A DNA stretch of 25,778 nt, from positions 24,501,809-24,527,586 of the forward strand of contig CM022677.1 in NCBI GenBank assembly GCA_012295275.1. The letters are read 5' to 3'. The DNA is from Chrysomallon squamiferum (lineage: Eukaryota; Mollusca; Gastropoda; Neomphalida; Peltospiridae). The position numbers were made by a program, and so were the translations under genes. Below are positions 20,456 through 25,778 of this stretch, piece after piece (the first letter of the stretch is position 1; each line of letters begins with the position of its first letter). The notes beneath the pieces are model-generated. The model ran no database searches and had not been told where the DNA came from. It saw nothing but the letters and a program-made list of their open reading frames with translations.

Positions 20456-22409
20456 GTACGAGTTTAATAATATTTTCTAAAAAATTTATTTTTAAACATT
20501 TAAATAATAATTTTTATTTTTATTCTTCTCTCTCATTTTTCTCACATTCCATTCCTTTGAATGTATACTTCCTTGTTATAATAGATATACAAATTTTTTT
20601 TTTTTTCCTCTGATTATCAAGTAATCTATAATAATGTATTATATTTTTAATTGTGACTTACCTTTGTTTATTTATTTTGTTATTTTTAGAAAAAATATAT
20701 ATATTTTTTATTTCTTTTTGTCTTTGTATATGGGATGGGCAATGAACAGTTATTTTGCTGAAAGCCTGCGTGGTTTATTAAGCGCCATGCGCATGCCCGT
20801 CTAATTTTTCTCTCTACTTTTTCACATATATTTCAGTTTTAATATTACAAAATCTTTGTTTTTTTTTTTTTGTTAGACATAAGATATTGTAATTTTATCT
20901 TAATTACTTTAAAATTAAAATAGCTGACACAATATTTAATTTTTTATTATTATTATTTTTTTTAAATCTGATTATAACTGAATTTAGTTACTTGTCAGAG
21001 ATTATCAAGTCATGAGTTTAATTATTATGACATTGTGTGTGCGTGGCTCTTCAGCTACGTGCAGAAAGAACACGCGTTGGTCGGTGCGGTCATTTGTGAA
21101 CGTGCGACTGAAAGTGCGCATGTGCGTGGTATTATTAGGTATTAGTAATGAAATTAACTAAGCTAGGGAGGATATAATGATTTTTTTTTTTTTTTTCTTT
21201 TTTTTTAAAAGGAAAGTCAACAAAAACATTGCAATTAATTAATTAGTTTATTAATTAATTAACTAAGCAGAAATATTTCAAGGTGACTTATTGGCAATTA
21301 TTAATGGTTTAATTGTCAGTTCTTTCTATTTTATTTATTTATTTACTTATTTATTTATTCATAAAAAAGGAAGACAAAAGAAATATTAATACTTTATAAT
21401 AACAGAAGTATTTAAAAAGTAAACAATTAAAAAAATAAAAATTTTTTTAATGTATTTATTTCATTACTCTCACGTCTACAAAAGTTTACTACAGTTATCC
21501 TTTTCACTCATATCGATTTTTTTATTTGATTTTTTTCCCATCGTTGTCTTTGGCAGACGTCTCGGGGCCTGTATAACATTCGCTATTTGTGTCTCACAGC
21601 GTAAAACAAAACCTTCTTCGTGTTTTTCTTCGGATAAAACGTGACTTCCTTCGCAATCGGTATTTTTATTGCCACTGCCAACACGAATCGAACAAAACAT
21701 TTTAATTTTATGCAGAGATGATGCAATATTACAGGATATGACCTTCACATTGGTAGTGTCAAAAGTGATTCAAGGAACGATAACTGCTATGGGAATCACA
21801 GCTATAGTTCCCCGTTTAAAAACTATCGATACAACTGGCTGTTGTAGTTGTTGTTATCGCCCACATTGTCTGGTGTTAACAGCATTTGAGATAGTTACAA
21901 CGTCAGTGACTTCGTTCTCATGTCGCATTTGTAATCAGAACCAATTAATGTACGAAATAATTTGAAAATAATTATAATAATAGTATCGGATTTAATAAAT
22001 ATCACCATAAAAATAAAATTCTGTAACTTGACTCTACTAATAAAAAGGCATATTTATACAGTAAAGAATATACTACTACTACTACTACTACTAATAACAT
22101 GCAGCTTTAACGAGAAAAAAAAAAAGTTAAAATTAAGTCGACTGTGATGACGTCAGTATCTACGTAGATGCTATCAGCAAAACGTCCTGTTAACATTTCC
22201 GTGAAAGAAATGCGTGACTTATTTGTTTAGTTACTCCGTCGTGTTTGTTTGAACCAGTGACCTCTGCAAGCTCTAAATAACAGACGTTTCCAATTTCATA
22301 ACCCTTTTCCTGCCCCCCCCCCAAAGCAGATACTCTTTGGTTATTATTATTATTATTATGTTATTTAATTTATTTATTTATTTTTTATTATTATTTTTTT
22401 TTTTTTCAG
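20456..22409 (+). other. Probable leader intron of gene 2
   Basis: About 1.95 kb from GTACGA at 20456 to the polypyrimidine tract and CAG at 22409. It carries NRF1-like sites (20784-20798 and 21115-21126), T-runs, (TAC)n near 22071-22092, C10 at 22313-22322, and a more complex block at 21440-21965 with overlapping open frames on both strands. Confidence 0.5.
21476..21748 (-). CDS. Unassigned 90-codon minus-strand open frame inside the gene 2 leader intron
   Basis: It starts with ATG at 21748 and ends in TAG at 21476-21478. The composition is balanced (KVISCNIASSL, IRVGSGNKNTDCEGSHV, EEKHEEGFVLRCETQIANVI) and not microsatellite-derived. Upstream, the same frame has only two stops over about 70 further codons, so it may be the end of a decayed longer gene. 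The opposite strand has a 98-codon frame at 21669-21965, so at most one is real. I recognise no domain. It could be a nested gene, a mobile-element relic or chance. Confidence 0.2.
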   Translation of the reverse strand: MKVISCNIASSLHKIKMFCSIRVGSGNKNTDCEGSHVLSEEKHEEGFVLRCETQIANVIQAPRRLPKTTMGKKSNKKIDMSEKDNCSKLL

Positions 22410-22891
22410 ATGATCGATTCAAACAAACCCTTCTTTGTAAGGACAATAATGTCTAGAACTGAGGTGAGTGTTAAATAAAACTAGCAACAAATCTACTGTT
22501 ATTATTTCAGTGTCTGTTCATTCCTTTAAATAGTTTTAACTAAGCACAGGACCATTTATAATCTAGCGCACATTTCCAGCTCTCCCGCGCTCAAATAGAA
22601 TTTGTCGTCTGCTTTACATCCGGGTTATTTAGAGTGACCGAAATAACCTCTAATCCAAAGTCGTAAGGTGAGAGGCGTGGACAATGGAATGAATTGACCT
22701 GAATAAAACGACTGGAAAAGAAATTACAATAAATCAAGTTCTTTTGACGTTAGCTAAGGGACACAACTCAAAACCGTTGGTTATTCGAATTTTTCTGAAA
22801 ATGAAGAATATGCCCAGACAAGATGATTGATTATTTTTAATGTGAATTGATTTACCATGAAGCAAAACAGATAAAATATGCAGTTATTTTT

Positions 22892-22982
<91 letters not shown>

Positions 22983-23061
22983 AGAAAATGTATCAGTATT
23001 TCTTCTTTGATTTTGTATTACTACTATTATTGTAGTCGTTGCTGTTGTTGTAGATATTAAG

Positions 23062-23103
<42 letters not shown>

Positions 23104-23212
23104 TCAGTTGGTTCCTACAGTTGCCTTTCTCAGTTTGGCGTTGTCATTTGCAGCTGGATCTATACTTTATGGTCTCTACATTAAAAATGATGTCAGGTGA
23201 GTACTGCCAACA

Positions 23213-23306
<94 letters not shown>

Positions 23307-23884
23307 ATTCTACATATTTATTGTTTTATTTTTATGTTTTGACATGACTGTTTCATTTGTTTATTTATTTATTTATTTATTCATTCATTCATTAATTTCT
23401 TCTTTCATTTATTTATTTCAGAATTGATAAAAGAAAAGAACTGCCACCATGGGAACAGGCTGATGCTAAGGAAGACAAAAAGGTACACACATATATATTA
23501 TATATATTAATAAACAACATATGTGTGTTTGTGTGCAGGTGTGTGTGTGTGTGTGTGTGTGTGTGTCTGCATGCTAGGAAATATGTTTATAAACACACAG
23601 ATGAGCTCTCATGTGTAAAATAAAAACAAATAACAGCCAAACAAAATATTTCTAATGCTAAATGACATACTGAAATTATATATTTACTTATTAATTTATG
23701 CTAATAATAATAGCAACAGTCATACTGTTATATTAGTAGTAGCAGTAATAGTATAATTAATAATAATAATAAATAATCTATATTTTTCTTTTCTTTCAAA
23801 CAGCTTCTGAATTTTGGACAACAATACAGAGAAATCCCAGAACTGGAAGCCCTGAAAAAAGAAATAGGAAGCTACAAATTTTAA
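22410..23884 (+). CDS. NMES1: Gene 2: NMES1/C15orf48 (MOCCI, COXFA4L3) homologue
   Basis: Coding exons are 22410-22463, 23108-23196, 23422-23482 and 23804-23884, with GT-AG borders and intron phases 0, 2, 0, encoding 94 residues. A second Met at residue 14 (MSRTELVP) aligns with the usual family start region, so either ATG may be used; the first follows the acceptor CAG directly. Family marks in order are ELVP (18-21), one membrane helix (about 20-41), KNDV (44-47), DKRKELPPWEQ (50-60, matching the DRKKNPEPWE motif of NMES1 with its Trp) and FGQQYREIPELEALKKEI (matching NQQWKPIEEL). NMES1 is a mitochondrial cytochrome c oxidase-associated subunit that replaces NDUFA4 during inflammation in vertebrates. 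The same role here is inferred. It is the tandem paralogue of gene 1. The length fits the family (about 80-95 residues). Confidence 0.85.
22894..22975 (+). repeat. (CT)41 microsatellite upstream of the gene 2 membrane-segment exon
   Basis: 82 perfect bases in the intron before exon 23108-23196, followed by a T-run, then (ATT)n at about 23065-23103 running into the acceptor. It is complementary to the (GA)n tract on the other side of the exon. Confidence 0.98.
23218..23303 (+). repeat. (GA)43 microsatellite directly after the gene 2 membrane-segment exon
   Basis: 86 perfect bases starting about 20 nt after the splice donor at 23197. The open frame through it (poly Glu-Arg) is an artefact. Confidence 0.98.
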
Positions 23885-24320
23885 ATGTGGAGAGTTTATT
23901 AGAAGGGAGACAACTCTGTTTCCATGCATGACTGGATGAATGATTTATCAAAAAACAAAAACAGAAAAAAAAAAAAAAGAAAAAACATTTAATAATTTAA
24001 GGAGAAAAAGTAATGTGATACAGAAAACATAGATCATCACTGTTTTGGATTTCGTTTTAATTGGTGATTTTTTATTACTAATATTATTTATTATTATTAC
24101 ATCTTGGAAGTTTGTGAGATGAATAAAAAGAATAACATAAGACTATGTGAAAACATGGTGGCCAACGATATACGCATGGGAATTCCTTTTACTATTGTTT
24201 TTGTGTGTATGTGTGTTCGAACAATTCGTTGGATTATATATATATAACGTATCATATTTAAGAATTTTTCTTCATTATTATTTTTATTATTATTATCGTG
24301 TTACAGAAACCACTGGAATA

Positions 24321-24356
<36 letters not shown>

Positions 24357-24440
24357 AAAGAAAAATAAATGAATTAGTTTTTCATTTGTTTTCCCGGTGT
24401 TCTAAATGATTATAATTACATTTACTATAAAAATTTAATA
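23885..24440 (+). other. Gene 2 3' untranslated region and flank
   Basis: AAGGGAGACAACTCTG lies at 23903-23918, just after the stop. AATAAA at 24122-24127 is the first plausible poly(A) signal; others follow near 24364 and 24437. About 25 A occur at 24330-24354. GGGAATTCCT (24179-24188) is a near-consensus kB sequence. Confidence 0.5.
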
Positions 24441-24596
24441 AAATTTCCATATTCTTCAAATAACAGGTATATATCAGTTTTTCATATATAAAAAACATTA
24501 AATAAATAAACTAAAATGAAGGACAAAGAATAGAAAGCTAAATTATGCATATTTACTGGTAACAGGATATACTTCATGAGTTAAATTACTTAATAA

Positions 24597-24643
<47 letters not shown>

Positions 24644-25228
24644 GAAAAACAATAATAAATGAAAAAGAAAAAGACGGAAATAACCACTGTTGTTAGTTAT
24701 ATCTAAAAATCGATATTGTTTGTAAATATTGAAGAATAAACAACTTTTGTAGAATAATTTGCGTTCATTATTTTGTTTAAAATTATAGCTGTTCATATTT
24801 AATATTATTTTAGATTAATTTTCAGATAGTATGTCATTCTTCAGTTTAGTCATTTGATCACATATATATATAAAATGTTGCAAACTAAAACTGTTTAATA
24901 TATTATTATGACACTCAAACCAAGACCATAACAGTAAAAACATCAAATAACAACAACAGCAGCAGCAGCAACAACAATAGTAATAACAACAACGTGTGTG
25001 TGTTATATTATTAATTTTCATTTAAATTAAAATCTTTGTTCTACCTTTATTTATTTATTTATTTTAAATTTATAAACATATATAGGCGTAATAATTTTTG
25101 TAGATTTGTGATGTTGTACAAAGATGTGTTCAACAAATATAGAATTTATTGTGGTTGAAAAAAAGAGCGAAAAAAAAAAAATAATAAAATAAAAATAAAA
25201 ATAATAAAAAAAAAAAAAATAAAAAATA

Positions 25229-25230
<2 letters not shown>

Positions 25231-25303
<73 letters not shown>
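25231..25303 (+). repeat. Poly(A) of about 33 nt followed by (AAT)n
   Basis: Homopolymer A passes into about 13 AAT units, a pattern often left by expansion of a retroposon tail. No retroposon body was recognised upstream. Confidence 0.95.
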
Positions 25304-25305
<2 letters not shown>

Positions 25306-25424
25306 TATTAAGTTGTGCCTGGTAGACATTTTGTCAAGAAATATAGAAAGCGTGCGAATATAACATAATTTAAGTACTTTTGATTCAAAGTTCTAAAATT
25401 AATGTATACTTAATCAGCTTAGAA

Positions 25425-25427
<3 letters not shown>

Positions 25428-25480
<53 letters not shown>
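25428..25480 (+). repeat. (GT)n microsatellite
   Basis: About 26 perfect GT units followed, after a short gap, by (TATG)n. Confidence 0.97.
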
Positions 25481-25481
<1 letters not shown>

Positions 25482-25778
25482 AGATATGTTTATATTATGT
25501 ATGAGTGCGTGCGTGCATGTGTGTATGTATGTATGTATGTATGTATGTCTGTATGTCTATGTATGTATGTGTGTGTGTAATACTACTGCTACTACTACTA
25601 CTACTACTAAATCTTAATAATCATAATACTGATAAAGTAAATATAAATAAAAACACAAGTAAAGAAATAAAACAAAAACCCAGTAAAATAAAAAAAAAAA
25701 GCACAATAATTATAATAAATTAAAATTAGAATAGTTATATCCATTATCCTGCATAACAATTCATTAAATCCATTCTTT

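Larger units (their letters stand above)
24441..25778. other. Simple-repeat-rich AT spacer, no supported gene
   Basis: Microsatellites dominate: (AAT)n at 24591-24642, (CAG)n-like at 24955-24970, A-runs with interspersed T at 25168-25263, (AAT)n at 25264-25303, (GT)n at 25428-25480, (TATG)n at 25521-25567 and (TAC)n at 25580-25609. Open frames here are all homopolymer-like artefacts. Confidence 0.6.

Noticed and set aside
23885-24600. miR-147-like precursor in the gene 2 3' region
   Set aside because: The vertebrate homologue hosts miR-147 in its 3' end, so I looked for the seed GTGTGCGG. It is absent, and no clear hairpin of miRNA size was seen.
1-25778. CRISPR arrays, tRNA or rRNA genes
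   Set aside because: No spacer-separated direct repeats, no B-box plus cloverleaf and no rRNA-like stretch were seen. The repeats are eukaryotic microsatellites.

Overview
The window is AT-rich metazoan nuclear DNA, not bacterial. It contains GT-AG introns, a caspase exon, a degraded LINE, poly(A)/(T) tracts, and very dense microsatellites: (CT)n, (GA)n, (AAT)n, (TA)n, (TATG)n and (AAAT)n. A mollusc is likely, perhaps a cephalopod. This rests on the microsatellite style and on two copies of a GGGAGAYAACTCY motif that I recall as common in mollusc DNA. I cannot name the species. Almost all long open frames are low-complexity artefacts; the real coding sequence sits in short exons.

Layout. Positions 1-345 are the 3' end of a caspase with a QACQG active site and an SYR pocket motif, as in caspase-8-type initiators. 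Its last codons belong to a roughly 64-bp tandem triplication, and the third unit (427-552) encodes a canonical caspase C-terminus beyond the stop. A broken LINE remnant follows (about 1085-1920), then AT-rich spacer to about 5.6 kb. Leader-exon and promoter candidates lie at 5640-5847 and 6760-6973. Gene 1 (8815-10470, four coding exons, 97 aa) is a divergent member of the NDUFA4/NMES1 (MLRQ/B12D) family. From about 10.5 to 16.2 kb there is its 3' region, two kinds of tandem repeat, a microsatellite-poor block, and at 16.16-16.59 kb an orphan CpG-rich promoter-like region. From 16.8 to 19.8 kb there is compound microsatellite DNA with one unique-sequence island (18.47-18.72 kb). Gene 2 (leader exon ending at 20455; coding 22410-23884, four coding exons, 94 aa) is a clear homologue of NMES1/C15orf48/MOCCI (COXFA4L3). 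The rest is 3' flank and microsatellites.

How the parts fit. Genes 1 and 2 are same-strand tandem paralogues. Both have a leader intron ending directly before the ATG, an 89-nt membrane-segment exon, and intron phases 0-2-0. In vertebrates NDUFA4 and NMES1 are alternative small subunits of cytochrome c oxidase, and NMES1 is induced by inflammation. Here gene 2 has a consensus NF-kB site (20221-20230) and a CRE-like site just upstream of its leader exon, with NRF1-like sites on both sides. This suggests, without proving it, an inducible respiratory-subunit pair beside an apoptosis gene. A second notable structure is a perfect (CT)41 tract and (GA)43 tract flanking the membrane-segment exon of gene 2. 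They could pair in the pre-mRNA and affect splicing of that exon.
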